Shown here: positions 1-9,526 of the stretch, piece by piece
Position numbering within the stretch: the first letter of the stretch is position 1
Layout of the letters: each line of letters begins with the position of its first letter
DNA from: Corynebacterium sp.
GTDB lineage: Bacteria; Actinomycetota; Actinomycetes; Mycobacteriales; Mycobacteriaceae
DNA: 64,000 nucleotides
Direction: 5' to 3'
Assembly: GCA_030527885.1 (NCBI GenBank)
Contig: JAUMZY010000003.1
Span: 62,001-126,000 of the forward strand
Notes under the pieces: model-generated
Databases searched by the model: none
What the model saw: the letters and a program-made list of their open reading frames with translations, nothing else
Told to the model about the DNA's origin: nothing
Made by a program: the position numbers and the translations under genes

Positions 1-16
1 ATGCGGGCAGAAAACA

Positions 17-52
17 GCCTCCGGTTCAATGGCAGGAAAGCGAACCGGAGGC
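17..52 (-). terminator. Rho-independent terminator of the HtaA gene
   Basis: A perfect 11-bp inverted repeat (17-27 with 42-52) lies just past the stop codon of the minus-strand HtaA gene. On the minus strand the stem is followed by TGTTTTCTG, a modest U tract. Confidence 0.75.
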
Positions 53-91
53 CGTTATTACTATCCACCGAAGTGGTTAGCCGTGTTATTC

Positions 92-1231
92 CTAGCGACG
101 CAGGAAGTTGTTCAGGCTAGGAACCAGACCGGAGTTAACCAGTGCCTGGAAGATGCCGGAGATCAAACCAGCGATGCCCGCAGCAGCAAGCACGCCAATC
201 AGAACACGCTGCCAGGTAGGACGTGACGAAAGATCACGTGGCGCTGGGGTTGTGCTGGAGGCAGCCGCAGAGCTGGAGGCAGCAGCGGAGCTAGAAGCCG
301 GGGTGCTGGGCTTTGGCGCAGCAGTGGTGCTCGAAGCAGCTGGGGTGGTTGGCTTCGGTGCCGCAGAGCTGGAGGTTGCCGGAGTGGTTTGCTTCGGCGC
401 AGCAGTGGTGCTGCTCGGCGCTGGTTCCGGTGCCGGGGACTCGCTGCTTGGCGCAGGGGTCTCAGAGGTTGACTCTGGAGCAGGGTCGTTACAAACCTTC
501 TTCACGTTAAGCTTGACGTTAAAATCATCAATCTTCTGGGTTGTGTCGTAGGCCCCCATGAAGAGGATATCCACGCCCTCAATAATGCTATTGTCGGAAT
601 CAGTGCCTGGTTGTGGGGTGTACTTCAACTCCGTACCATCCAGGGTTGCGGTGGTATCAGTGACATTCCACCCAGTGGTCGTACCCTGAGCAAAGCTGCC
701 TTCGCCAGTAACACGAGTTTCATCAGTGCGGTCAGCAGGGGTGTACTCAGTCATATGCTTGCCTGGGATGTAGTACCCGATGTAACCCGAGCCGGCCTTT
801 ACAACCTCAGCGTCACTTTCAACGAATGGGTTGACGATGGTGGATTCCAGCGCACCATGGTGGCCCTCGTACTTGATGCTGGCATCCTTGGTGGCAATCT
901 TAGAAGTCTTAACGGTGCCGTCAGGATTCAGTTCAATCTTAGAGGCAGCTGGATCCACCTGGAAGATGTACTGGAAGCCTGCACTAGTATCAGGCTGACC
1001 GTTATCGCCAACATTGCCTTGGGTTTCCCAGGTGCCCCTGGCGATACGGCCCTTGATATAGCTACGCCAGGACTGCTTGATGCCCCAGTTGAGCGTGCCG
1101 GATTCGATTTCCAGGGCTGGGTTTTGGCAGGTTTGAGCTTCCTGCGCGGTGGTGATTGCGGGGGTGATGAGCGATGCGCCAAGAGCAATGGATGACGCAG
1201 CAGCTATCCCCATAAAGAAACGACGGGACAT
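92..1231 (-). CDS. HtaA-domain haem-binding surface protein
   Basis: This 379-aa exported protein carries one HtaA domain (about residues 42-245), recognisable from the opening LNWGIKQSWRSYIKG and the aromatic-rich body. In corynebacteria HtaA domains bind haem or haemoglobin at the cell surface for iron supply. The N terminus is a signal peptide with SRRFF, which resembles a twin-arginine motif. After the domain come about 80 residues of Pro/Ser/Thr/Ala repeats (wall-spanning spacer), one membrane segment near residues 343-365 and a short tail ending in Arg-Arg, so it is membrane anchored with no LPXTG motif. It stands alone: no hmuTUV haem ABC genes are next to it, which resembles the chtA/chtC-type or htaC genes. 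I see no convincing DtxR box upstream. The exact paralogue cannot be named. Confidence 0.85.
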   Translation of the reverse strand: MSRRFFMGIAAASSIALGASLITPAITTAQEAQTCQNPALEIESGTLNWGIKQSWRSYIKGRIARGTWETQGNVGDNGQPDTSAGFQYIFQVDPAASKIELNPDGTVKTSKIATKDASIKYEGHHGALESTIVNPFVESDAEVVKAGSGYIGYYIPGKHMTEYTPADRTDETRVTGEGSFAQGTTTGWNVTDTTATLDGTELKYTPQPGTDSDNSIIEGVDILFMGAYDTTQKIDDFNVKLNVKKVCNDPAPESTSETPAPSSESPAPEPAPSSTTAAPKQTTPATSSSAAPKPTTPAASSTTAAPKPSTPASSSAAASSSAAASSTTPAPRDLSSRPTWQRVLIGVLAAAGIAGLISGIFQALVNSGLVPSLNNFLRR

Positions 1232-1490
1232 ATAGATTTCTCCTCAGGTGGGATCAACATTGAAAACTTCCAAGGAAAACTATAAGAGAGTAAGCCCACC
1301 CACACAACAATGAGTATTGCCTACTCCACAAGTTTTCCTAGTTCAGAACCCATATCACAGGAAAAGTTGTCACTACACGCCTCATAAAAATCGAAAAATC
1401 GCCCAGAAGGCTGAATCAAACCAAACAAAAGATTGATAAAAAGCCATTATTTGTCCAGAAAATATCAACCGTTAGCAGCTAACCCGAAAG

Positions 1491-2600
1491 TTACGCACGC
1501 GAAGCATAGTGCGAAAGGTAATCGGCATGTACCACAGGACGCTGCATATCCGGTGGTAACACACTGGTTCGCTTGCCAAGAATCTCCGCCAGCAGCGCCG
1601 AATCGTAGGCCACTTCACCCCGGCCAATGATGGCGCCTTCTGGCCCAATGATTTCCACGATCTCCCCGGCGTGAAAATCCCCGTAGACCTCGATGATTCC
1701 CACCGGCAGCAGTGAGGAACCACCACTGGTAACGGCGGCCACCGCGCCGGCGTCGATCCGCAGAGTTCCACCGGTATCAGCAGCATGTAGGGCCCAGAAT
1801 TTCCATGCGGATAGCCGGTTTTCCTTGGGGTGAAATACCGTGCCAACCTGGGCGTCAGAAAGAGCGGCCGCAATGTTATCCGCGCTGGTCAGCAGCACTG
1901 GGACACCGCCGCGGGAAGCGATTCTGGCGGCGGACACTTTCGAGGCCATGCCACCAGTTCCCACTTCCCCACCGTCGCCCGCTACGACAGTTTTAAGGTC
2001 GTTGCCGTCGCGGATTTCTGGCACAAATTCCGCTGAAGGATCACTTGGGTTTTTATTATATAATCCATCAACATCACTTAATAATACCAGTGCGTCAACG
2101 TAACTGAGATGCGACACCAAAGCTGCTAGTCGATCGTTATCACCAAACCGCATTTCAGTGTGCGCCACCGTGTCGTTCTCGTTCACGATGGGCACCACAC
2201 CCATGTGCAGCAGCCGGTCAATGGTACGCTGCGCATTCCGCGCTCGGTGCCGGATCCCCGCATCTGAAGCCGTGAGCAGCACCTGCCCAATATGCTTCTG
2301 ATACCGGCTGAAACTGGTCGCCCATGTCTGCATGAGGTGCTGCTGCCCCACCGCGCTCACGGCCTGCTTGGTAGCCAGATCCGTGGGGCGAGCCTGCAGC
2401 CCCATCGGCCCCATGCCGGCCGCCATTGCACCTGATGACACCACGATTACTTCGCTGCCTTGCGCGCATCGGGCTGCGATGGCATCCACCAATTTATTCA
2501 CTTTGGCCACATCAACCTGGAAATCCAAATTCGTCAATGAGGAGGAACCAATCTTGACGATAACCCGTTTAGCAGCAGCAATAGTAGAACGTACATCCAT
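1491..2600 (-). CDS. proB: Glutamate 5-kinase
   Basis: ProB phosphorylates glutamate with ATP, the first step of proline synthesis. The 369-aa protein has the amino-acid kinase fold in residues 1-265 (KIGSSSLTN near the start, the [10 protein letters not shown] loop, and VNENDTVA in the substrate site) and a C-terminal PUA domain around 285-360, as in the long form of the enzyme. Length is normal. It lies downstream of obg on the same strand with a 51-bp gap, the usual actinobacterial order obg-proB. A copy of the repeated 11-mer CGTCGAAAAGC sits in that gap at 2635. Confidence 0.96.
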   Translation of the reverse strand: MDVRSTIAAAKRVIVKIGSSSLTNLDFQVDVAKVNKLVDAIAARCAQGSEVIVVSSGAMAAGMGPMGLQARPTDLATKQAVSAVGQQHLMQTWATSFSRYQKHIGQVLLTASDAGIRHRARNAQRTIDRLLHMGVVPIVNENDTVAHTEMRFGDNDRLAALVSHLSYVDALVLLSDVDGLYNKNPSDPSAEFVPEIRDGNDLKTVVAGDGGEVGTGGMASKVSAARIASRGGVPVLLTSADNIAAALSDAQVGTVFHPKENRLSAWKFWALHAADTGGTLRIDAGAVAAVTSGGSSLLPVGIIEVYGDFHAGEIVEIIGPEGAIIGRGEVAYDSALLAEILGKRTSVLPPDMQRPVVHADYLSHYASRA

Positions 2601-2651
2601 GAATCATGGTCCTTTTCCTAATGGCTGGTATACACGTCGAAAAGCTAAATG

Positions 2652-4166
2652 CTAACCTTCCCAGCGTTGCGTGTCAGCTTTTTGCCCATCACCGAAATCA
2701 AGCTCATCAATCAAACCGCGACGCACCTGCGAAGCCCGCTTGCGTTCTGCGGCCGACATGCGCTTCGTGTGCTCCAGGCGAATATCCGTGCCACGGCCGG
2801 TCAGCGTGGGATCAATGCCAGCAGCAGTCATCGGCTCCCATTCGAACGTGACATCGCCAATGGTGACGGGGCAGCCCACCTGCGCCCCCGCCTTACGCAG
2901 GGCATCTTCCACCCCCAACCGGTTCAACCGATCCGCTAAGTAACCAACCGCCTCATCATTTTCAAAATCAGTCTGAATGATCCACCGCACAGGCTTATCC
3001 CCAGAAATAATGAAGCCACCTGGGAGTTCCGGATCCGGCTCCAGCGTGAAATCTTGGTTCTTGCCGCGCCGCGCATCCACTGCCTTGGGGCGTACCACCG
3101 TCTGGCTAACAGCCTTCTGCTTGGGCTGCTGCCACCGTGCCTGCTGCACGATCTCTAGCAGTTTATAGCGCAGCGGATCCAAGCCCTTCCGTGCCACCGC
3201 CGAAATGATAAACACCGGCCAACCGAACTGGTTTTCTAGGTCCTCCTTGACAAATTCCGCCAGCTCTTCCGCCTCCGGAATATCCGCCTTATTCAGCACA
3301 ATGATGCGCGGCCGATCCTGCAAATCCCCCAAACTAGCGTCGCCTTCCAGCGCAGACTGGTAAGCAGCGAGCTCTGCCTCCAGGGCCTCAATGTCTGAGA
3401 TTGGATCCCGACCAGGCTCCAAACTGGCAGTATCCACCACGTGCGCCAGTACGGCCGTACGTTCGATATGGCGCAGGAAGTCCAGCCCCAAGCCTTTGCC
3501 TTCACTGGCCCCCGGAATCAACCCTGGCACATCCGCTATGGTAAACGTCTCATTGCCGACTTCCACCACGCCCAAATTGGGCTGCAACGTGGTGAACGGA
3601 TAATCCCCAATCTTCGGCTTCGCCGCCGACAGCACCGAAATCAGCGAGGACTTCCCCGCCGACGGGAACCCAACCAGCCCCACATCAGCCATGGACTTCA
3701 GTTCCAACACCACATCGTGCTGCTCCCCGGGCTCACCCTTCAGCGCAAAACCCGGCGCCTTCCGCGCGCTCGAAGCCAAAGCCGCATTGCCCAGCCCACC
3801 ATACCCGCCCTGAGCTGCGATGAATCGCATGCCAACGGACGTGAGGTCCGCCAGTTGCTCCCCGGATTCGCTGAACACCACGGTGCCCGCCGGCACGGGC
3901 AGCACAAGGTCTTCACCCCGGGCGCCGTTGCGGTGATCGCCCGCCCCGTTGGCGCCCCGTCCCGCTTTCATGTGGGGGCGGTAGTGCAGGTCCAACAGCG
4001 TGTGCACTTGGGGGGAAACTTCCAAAATGATGTCGCCGCCGTGGCCCCCATTGCCGCCGTCGGGTCCGCCCAAAGGTTTGAATTTTTCCCGGTGGATGGA
4101 GGCACAACCATTGCCACCATTACCTGCGGAAAGGTGCAGGACTACTTGGTCAACAAATCGCGCCAT
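2652..4166 (-). CDS. obg: GTPase Obg/CgtA
   Basis: Obg is an essential GTPase that binds the large ribosomal subunit and links ribosome assembly to stress signalling. The 504-aa protein shows the glycine-rich Obg fold (residues 1-158), the G domain with G1 [10 protein letters not shown]3 DVPGL and G4 NKAD, then an OCT domain (about 345-430) and the charged C-terminal extension typical of actinobacteria. The ATG start gives the canonical [15 protein letters not shown] opening. It is followed by proB on the same strand. Confidence 0.97.
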   Translation of the reverse strand: MARFVDQVVLHLSAGNGGNGCASIHREKFKPLGGPDGGNGGHGGDIILEVSPQVHTLLDLHYRPHMKAGRGANGAGDHRNGARGEDLVLPVPAGTVVFSESGEQLADLTSVGMRFIAAQGGYGGLGNAALASSARKAPGFALKGEPGEQHDVVLELKSMADVGLVGFPSAGKSSLISVLSAAKPKIGDYPFTTLQPNLGVVEVGNETFTIADVPGLIPGASEGKGLGLDFLRHIERTAVLAHVVDTASLEPGRDPISDIEALEAELAAYQSALEGDASLGDLQDRPRIIVLNKADIPEAEELAEFVKEDLENQFGWPVFIISAVARKGLDPLRYKLLEIVQQARWQQPKQKAVSQTVVRPKAVDARRGKNQDFTLEPDPELPGGFIISGDKPVRWIIQTDFENDEAVGYLADRLNRLGVEDALRKAGAQVGCPVTIGDVTFEWEPMTAAGIDPTLTGRGTDIRLEHTKRMSAAERKRASQVRRGLIDELDFGDGQKADTQRWEG

Positions 4167-4302
4167 GGGGAACCTTCCTTAGCTCACTGCCGGGTGAGCG
4201 ATTGACTATGCTTAAGGTAGTTGATACTACCAAAAGTGCCGCTTGCTGCCTATTTTCCGGGGCTTTTCGCTTGTCGACGCTCCCAACTGCCCCACTTCCC
4301 CC

Positions 4303-4987
4303 TTACACTTCGTCGGGCACTAGGCCATCCACCACCGTGATGACCCGCCCGCCCGGGCCGCCACCTGTGGGTCGTGCGTGACCATCACGATGGTCAAACC
4401 GTTTCGGTGCAGCCCCTCCAAGACATCCAGCACAGCTGCTGCGTTTGTGGAGTCAAGTGCGCCAGTTGGTTCATCGGCAAAGCAAATCTGTGGGTTGTTA
4501 ACCAACGCCCGAGCAATTCCGGCCCGCTGCCGTTGCCCACCGCTAGCTGCCGCCGCATCGGTATGCGCCACATGATCAATGCCGAGTTGTTCAAACCGAC
4601 GATTAGTATCCACCGCAGCGGTTTTCTGATGCTCTTTCGAATGCCAGCTTGCCGGCAGAAGCACATTCTCCAACAGCGTGATGCCATCAAGCAATTGGGG
4701 CTGTTGGAAGATGAAGCCAATGTTGTTCAGCCGAAACTCCTCTAATTCCTTAGGTGAGAGTTCCATCAATTCCGTCCCCGTGAGGGCAACGGTGTCGCTG
4801 GTGGGCAGGTCGATGCCACTCAAGGCGACAGCAGGGTGGACTTCCCGGAGCCGGAGGCGCCCATGATGGCAACAAACTCCCCTGGGTAAATATCCAGGTC
4901 AATGCCGTGGAGAATTTCAATGCTGTCGGTTTTGCCCAGTGGAAAAGATTTATGAATATTACGGGCTGTGATGATTGGTGTGGTCAT
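4303..4987 (-). pseudogene. ABC exporter ATPase, frameshifted twice
   Basis: This is a MacB/LolD-type ATP-binding subunit. Starting at ATG 4987 it reads [20 protein letters not shown] and reaches Walker [12 protein letters not shown], then meets a stop: one base appears missing at about 4830, after which the reading continues in another frame as LSGID, the Q-loop, a degenerate signature (SGGQRQRAG), Walker B CFADEPTGALDS and the H-loop VTHD. Near 4355 a second one-base loss in a GGC[C]GGG run puts the last residues (VITVVDGLVPDEV) out of frame, so the true stop is at 4303. It starts 9 bp after the permease remnant. Two lesions make function unlikely. Confidence 0.8.
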
Positions 4988-4996
4988 GGGAGTTTC

Positions 4997-7359
4997 CTAC
5001 AAGTCTTGGCCAGCAATGACGCGGGCAGTGGTAGCTGGGGCTAAGCGTCGCACACCGATGGCAACGATCACGATGGTGATGGCGATCAGCGACAGGGGTA
5101 CGAGCAGTTGGGTGGACATGGGGTCGTCGAAAAGCGGCAGCGGGCCGATGCGCATAAGGCTGCCGGCGACGCTCATCAAGCCTTTGCCAATGAGCAGCGC
5201 GAGCTGGCCGCCGAGCAGCGCCCCAACGATGGTCGGCAGCAGGATGCGCAAGCCGTATTCTGCGCGTATAGAGCCCAAGGGGGCGCCGAAGGCATGGCAA
5301 AGGGCACGCCGGTGTGTGCCGTTGACGAGGAAGAGCCGCAGAATAAGCGCACTGAACGCCATGACCAAACCAAGAGCCAGACATGCCGCAATGATGCCGA
5401 GAATGCCGATGGCGTGAATCATACCGCCGAACAAGTCAGTGCGGGCTGCCTCCACATCCGTGACGCGGGCCGGCGCGGCCAAAGCCGTGTAGCGGTTGAC
5501 AATATCGCCAGTTGCAACACCCGGAGCCACATTCACCAGAATGGTCGTCCACAACGGCGCACCAGCATCACTGGGCAAATGTGCTTTAGCAGTGTGCCCA
5601 CCGTTGCTGATGTCGCGGAAAATACCCACCACCTTCAGTTCCTTAACCCCCTGGTTGGTGCGTAATTGCAGCGTCTCACCAATATTCTTGCCAAATTCTG
5701 TGTGGTTCAGTTCCGACAAGGAGATTTCATTAGCCGCACGAGGTGGCATGCCTGCAAGGTATGTCAGGGGAAGGGCTCATGATTACCAGATTCCACGTTC
5801 ATACCTGTCCACGTGCCGGCAGCGGTGAGCCCCGGGATGCGTTCGGCCACCAGCGTGGTGGTTTTAACAATGTCCGGATCATGGTTCAGAGCATCGACCA
5901 GGCGGGGCAGCCGGCCTGGTTCCCCACCGGCACGCAGATTAATGTAAATGTCGCTGACGGCGATGCCGGTTGTTTGGGTAAATTCCGGGGATTTCAGCGT
6001 GGCTTTGAGCGAAAGCGGCAGCGCGGCAAGAACCACTGCGAGCAACACAATGCCGGCAAGAACCAGGTGGCCCAGGGGGTTGCGGCGCAGCTGCTCTACC
6101 GCGAGCAACAGCCAAGCAGGACGACTATGAGCAGACTTCTGCGGGTCAGAAGTTTGCTGACGCTCCGGGGTGCGTCGAAAAGCTAGCCGACGCCGAGACG
6201 CGCTGCGGGATTGCCGCAAGGAGCCGCGAATGAGCTGGAGTGGCTGGGCTTTGAGCGCGGGGCGCAGAGCCATGCGGGCAACCAGGGCGCCGCCGGCGAT
6301 GGTGGGCAACGCCATGGCAACCACCAGGAGCCACAGACCCGGGCTTGTATCCCCGCCGAGCCGCAGCCGAATGGGGCTGGTGACCAGCAGGATTAATGCG
6401 GCTGCACATATTATGCCGATGGCGACGCCGATGCCCAGCAGTTGGATTTGGCGCCCAAAAACGATGCGGCGGAGGCGTTTGGCCGGCAGCCCTATGGCCC
6501 GCAGCACACCGATGCGCGGCAATTCGCGGGCGATGGCGGTGCGAATGGTGAGGCTTTCCACCAACGCAGCAATGAGGACCAGCAGCAAGGCAAACACCAA
6601 AATGATGGTGACCTGGGTGCCATTAACCAAGGAATTAAGAATGCGAAAAGCCTGGTAATCCACCACCGGCCCGTTGGTGGGGAGACGGGTCGCGCTGTAA
6701 GCGTCGGTGATGGTGCTGGCCAGGGCGGGGTCCTTGAGCAGGAACATGATGAGCCATTGCTGATTGGAGCCATCCCCGCGCAGGGCAGCAAAGTCGCTGT
6801 CGTTCATGAGAATGCGGCAGGAACTGGCCAAATCGGATGACATGATGGAATCGCGGATCAGCTGCGACACCGTGAAGGTGATGGCGTTGATGGTGACTCT
6901 GTCCCCCACCTTGATGTTTCGGTTCAGGGCAATGTCGATGCGAATGCCCACGGTGCCCGGGGCAACCTAGGCGGTGCCGTCATTGGTGTCTAAGAGGTGG
7001 TCGAAGGAACCGGTGGCGGTGGCGGCTAGGTATTCGATGGAACTGGCGCCTTCGGTTTGGCCGGGTGTGAGTTCGAGCTGGGTGCCGTCAATACCAATGA
7101 GTTCTTTGGTTTCGTAGGCGGTGATGTCGGGAGTGTGGTTAACGAAGTCCCGGATCTGATTGCGATCAATGGGCCCTTCGTGCATTTGCAGGAGGTGCGG
7201 GGTGCGGGCTTGTTCGAAGAGTAGACCGCTGGAATTGACCACTTGGAAGCAGGTTGCGGCTCCGATGGTGGTCAGCGCGGTGGCGAGCGCCACGGCGACG
7301 AGCATGAGGAGGGTGGCTGCGGGCGCGCGCCGAAATTCGGTGAGGAGGCTGGTGTTCAT
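4997..7359 (-). pseudogene. FtsX-type ABC permease, broken into three pieces
   Basis: The three fragments together (130, 395 and 250 aa) make one permease of about 790 aa with two FtsX domains, the partner of the ATPase that follows. Fragment 1 (7359-6967) ends at an in-frame TAG and the same frame carries on into fragment 2, so this is a nonsense change. Fragment 2 ends after EPFP at 5764; a missing C in the CCCC run would restore the frame into LTYLAGMPPRAANE of fragment 3. Several hydrophobic segments and large extracytoplasmic loops remain. The start overlaps the tetR stop by 4 bp (ATGA). Such exporters usually move lipids, peptides or antimicrobials; the substrate is unknown. Confidence 0.8.
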
Positions 7360-7982
7360 GATTGAGTGCTTGTGATTTTGTCGGCGATGGGCTTAAGTGT
7401 GCCGGTGGGGGCACCAATGATGCGTTCCCATATGTCGATGATGCCGTGAAGGGCGTTGATGTTGCGGTTGGTGAACCACCCCAGCAGGTCGCGGTCGAAG
7501 GTTTGTGCGATGATGAGCAGGGCAGATGCGGCAGATTCGGGGTTGGGGCAGTCGATATGACCGGTGTCGGCAAGTTCTTCGAACAGGCGGGTGATGGGCG
7601 GGATGAGTGCTTTGACGGTGGCATCAATGGCCCACATGTGCATGAGTTCGTTTCCGCCTTGGGTGAGTTCGACGCTGATGGCTTCGGCCTCGGGGCTAAA
7701 GGTGAAGTCGCCGCTGAAGAGGAGGAAAAATTTGTCCATCGGTGGGATGGTGGAATCACTGACCACTTCCTCGACGCTGGTGGTGATGTAATTGACGTTT
7801 TTGTCAATGATGGCCAGCATGAGGGATTCTTTGGAGGGAAAATAGTGGTAGAAGGTGCCTTTGGCGATACCTGCGTCGCTGATGATTTCGGCCACTGAGG
7901 TGCGTAGATAACCTTGGGCGATGAACCGGCGTTCGGCGGCGTCGATGATTTCGGCGCGGCGGTTGGGATTCGTGGGGGTCAT
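7356..7982 (-). CDS. TetR-family repressor of the decayed exporter operon
   Basis: A 208-aa TetR/AcrR-type regulator with an N-terminal helix-turn-helix (about residues 9-55, ending GTFYHYFPSKESL) and a helical ligand-binding domain. It is the first gene of the operon with the permease and ATPase remnants, overlapping the permease start by 4 bp, so it most likely controlled that exporter. Two palindromic sites 20-70 bp upstream look like its operators, implying autoregulation. The regulator is intact although its presumed targets are broken. Confidence 0.88.
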   Translation of the reverse strand: MTPTNPNRRAEIIDAAERRFIAQGYLRTSVAEIISDAGIAKGTFYHYFPSKESLMLAIIDKNVNYITTSVEEVVSDSTIPPMDKFFLLFSGDFTFSPEAEAISVELTQGGNELMHMWAIDATVKALIPPITRLFEELADTGHIDCPNPESAASALLIIAQTFDRDLLGWFTNRNINALHGIIDIWERIIGAPTGTLKPIADKITSTQS

Positions 7983-8000
7983 GGTGGGCTCGTTTCGTTT

Positions 8001-8051
8001 CTAGACCGTGGTCAGTCTGTCTACTTTCAGGTTAACCGACCACTGGTCTAG
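8001..8051. promoter_or_regulatory. Paired palindromic operators before tetR
   Basis: Two similar palindromes occur: CTAGACCGTGGTC at 8001-8013 and GACCACTGGTCTAG at 8038-8051. Each has a GACC-N2/3-GGTC core, and the outer arms are inverted repeats of each other. Position just upstream of tetR suggests autorepression; this is inferred from symmetry only. Confidence 0.6.
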
Positions 8052-8190
8052 TAGCCAATGACACTTGTCACCATCCGGCGGCACCCCGGCGCAGCCCTGC
8101 GCAACAGCACCCACAAAGCGCACCCCACCCCAAACCACCCCATAAAAAATGCCCTCCCACCAGGGAAGACACAGGCACTACTGCCAAGGG

Positions 8191-8598
8191 CTACATGCGA
8201 ATACCCAAGGCACCTAGAATGCGGCTGGCGAAAATGCCCATGAACGCCAGGGAACCCAACACCACGGCAATGGTGACGATGACCGCTCTGATCTTCAACC
8301 GGGGTGACCCGAGATCAGACGAGAGGTCATTGACCAGCCCAGTGGCTTTGCCTTCGCCCTGGGAGCTGAGGCTCTTATCTGAGCCGTCGGTTAGGCTGTC
8401 CAGGCTGCCGGAGGAACCATCCTTAGCGGAACCTTTATTGGCATCGGCACTGTTTTTCAGCTTTGCGGCTGGGTCGGTGGCGGAACCATTGGATGAGGCT
8501 TCCGCAGCCACTGCTGGGGTGATGAGCGCTGGGGCAGCCACGAGTGGGGTGAGGACCGCGCAAGCGGCGCACAGTGCAGTTGCAAGTTTTTTAGACAC
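8191..8598 (-). CDS. Small secreted, C-terminally anchored protein of unknown function
   Basis: The 135-aa product has a signal peptide (residues 1 to about 31, ending in AVAA), a Ser/Gly/Asp/Lys-rich low-complexity middle (32-95), and one membrane segment near the C terminus (about 104-128). The layout, signal peptide plus disordered spacer plus terminal membrane anchor, is the same as in the HtaA protein at the left end of the window, but there is no recognisable domain. The ATG at 8598 has an AGGAG-like sequence upstream. It is followed by no gene on its strand before the tetR operator region. I do not recognise the family. Confidence 0.7.
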   Translation of the reverse strand: MSKKLATALCAACAVLTPLVAAPALITPAVAAEASSNGSATDPAAKLKNSADANKGSAKDGSSGSLDSLTDGSDKSLSSQGEGKATGLVNDLSSDLGSPRLKIRAVIVTIAVVLGSLAFMGIFASRILGALGIRM

Positions 8599-8671
8599 GG
8601 GCGATTTCTCCTGCTGAATATCGTCGAAAAGCTTTAAAGATAAACCTTAGCTAGTTTTACCAGAATACAAA

Positions 8672-8713
8672 AGGTCGACCCTCAATTTGGATGTGAAAAC
8701 CGGGGGTCGACCT
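8672..8713 (-). terminator. Terminator after rpmA
   Basis: A 10-bp inverted repeat AGGTCGACCC / GGGTCGACCT (8672-8681, 8704-8713) with a 22-nt loop follows rpmA. On the minus strand it leads into TTTTGTATT. Confidence 0.75.
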
Positions 8714-8737
8714 GAAAGAATGCTTAATGCGAATTAA

Positions 8738-9007
8738 TTATGCATCAACGGCTTCAGCCACTGGAACAATGTTCACGGTGCGGCGGTGGCGCTTGTTGCC
8801 AAACTGCACGGAGCCGGCGGTGAGGGCGAACAGCGTGTCGTCGCCGCCGCGGCCTACGTTTTCACCGGGGTGGAATTTGGTGCCACGCTGCCGAACGAGA
8901 ATTTCGCCAGCCTTCACCTTTTGGCCACCGAAACGCTTCACGCCGAGGCGCTTGGCATTAGAATCGCGGCCGTTGCTAGAGCTTGATGCACCCTTCTTGT
9001 GTGCCAT
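8738..9007 (-). CDS. rpmA: Ribosomal protein bL27
   Basis: The 89-aa protein matches L27 of the 50S subunit, whose N-terminal tail reaches the peptidyl-transferase centre. [20 protein letters not shown] at the start and the [22 protein letters not shown] core are diagnostic. It is the second gene after rplU, 40 bp downstream, as in most bacteria. There is no N-terminal extension of the kind cleaved in Firmicutes. Confidence 0.98.
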   Translation of the reverse strand: MAHKKGASSSSNGRDSNAKRLGVKRFGGQKVKAGEILVRQRGTKFHPGENVGRGGDDTLFALTAGSVQFGNKRHRRTVNIVPVAEAVDA

Positions 9008-9047
9008 GTGGTTTCCCTCCTCTGTTGGGGTGTATTGCGGTGAATAT

Positions 9048-9353
9048 TTACTTGATGCCGGTAATCTTCAACACGGTCAGTTTTTGCCTGTGACCTTGGC
9101 GTTTCTTGTAACCAGTCTTGTTCTTATACTTCAAGATCTTGATCTTCGGGCCTTTGACAGCATCAATGATATCTGCGGAAACCTTCACCTTGGCAAGCTC
9201 ATCGGCCTTGGTGGTAACAGTTGCGCCATCAACGAGTAGAACCGGGGTCAGAGCCACGGACGAACCTAGCTCACCCTCGATCTTCTCGACCTTGACGATG
9301 TCACCTTCGGCAACCTTGTACTGCTTGCCGCCGGTCTTGACGATCGCGTACAT
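9048..9353 (-). CDS. rplU: Ribosomal protein bL21
   Basis: A 101-aa protein starting [14 protein letters not shown], with the C-terminal YKKRQGHRQ motif that binds 23S rRNA. It is a component of the 50S subunit and is co-transcribed with rpmA. The 173-bp gap to rne carries a candidate promoter with TTGACA, so the pair can probably be transcribed apart from rne. Confidence 0.98.
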   Translation of the reverse strand: MYAIVKTGGKQYKVAEGDIVKVEKIEGELGSSVALTPVLLVDGATVTTKADELAKVKVSADIIDAVKGPKIKILKYKNKTGYKKRQGHRQKLTVLKITGIK

Positions 9354-9461
9354 ACGAGGGCTACCCCTTATCTATTCTCAGGATCGAGCACCCCACAAGC
9401 GTTGGCCCTCGATGCAACTACAATTTACGTTCTGTTCATTACAGATCTGCTTTAAGCACAC

Positions 9462-9490
9462 ATAGAGCAACTTAAAACAGCGACTGTCAA
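9462..9490 (-). promoter_or_regulatory. Candidate promoter of rplU-rpmA
   Basis: On the minus strand TTGACA (9485-9490) is followed after 17 nt by CTCTAT (9462-9467), about 110 bp before the rplU start. The -35 is perfect and the -10 is poor. Confidence 0.4.
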
Positions 9491-9526
9491 AGACTACCTG
9501 TAACCTAGCAAAAAGACAAACTGCGG

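Noticed and set aside
1232..1490. DtxR box upstream of the HtaA gene
   Set aside because: I looked for the 19-bp palindrome around TTAGGTTAGCCTAACC and found no convincing match on either strand.
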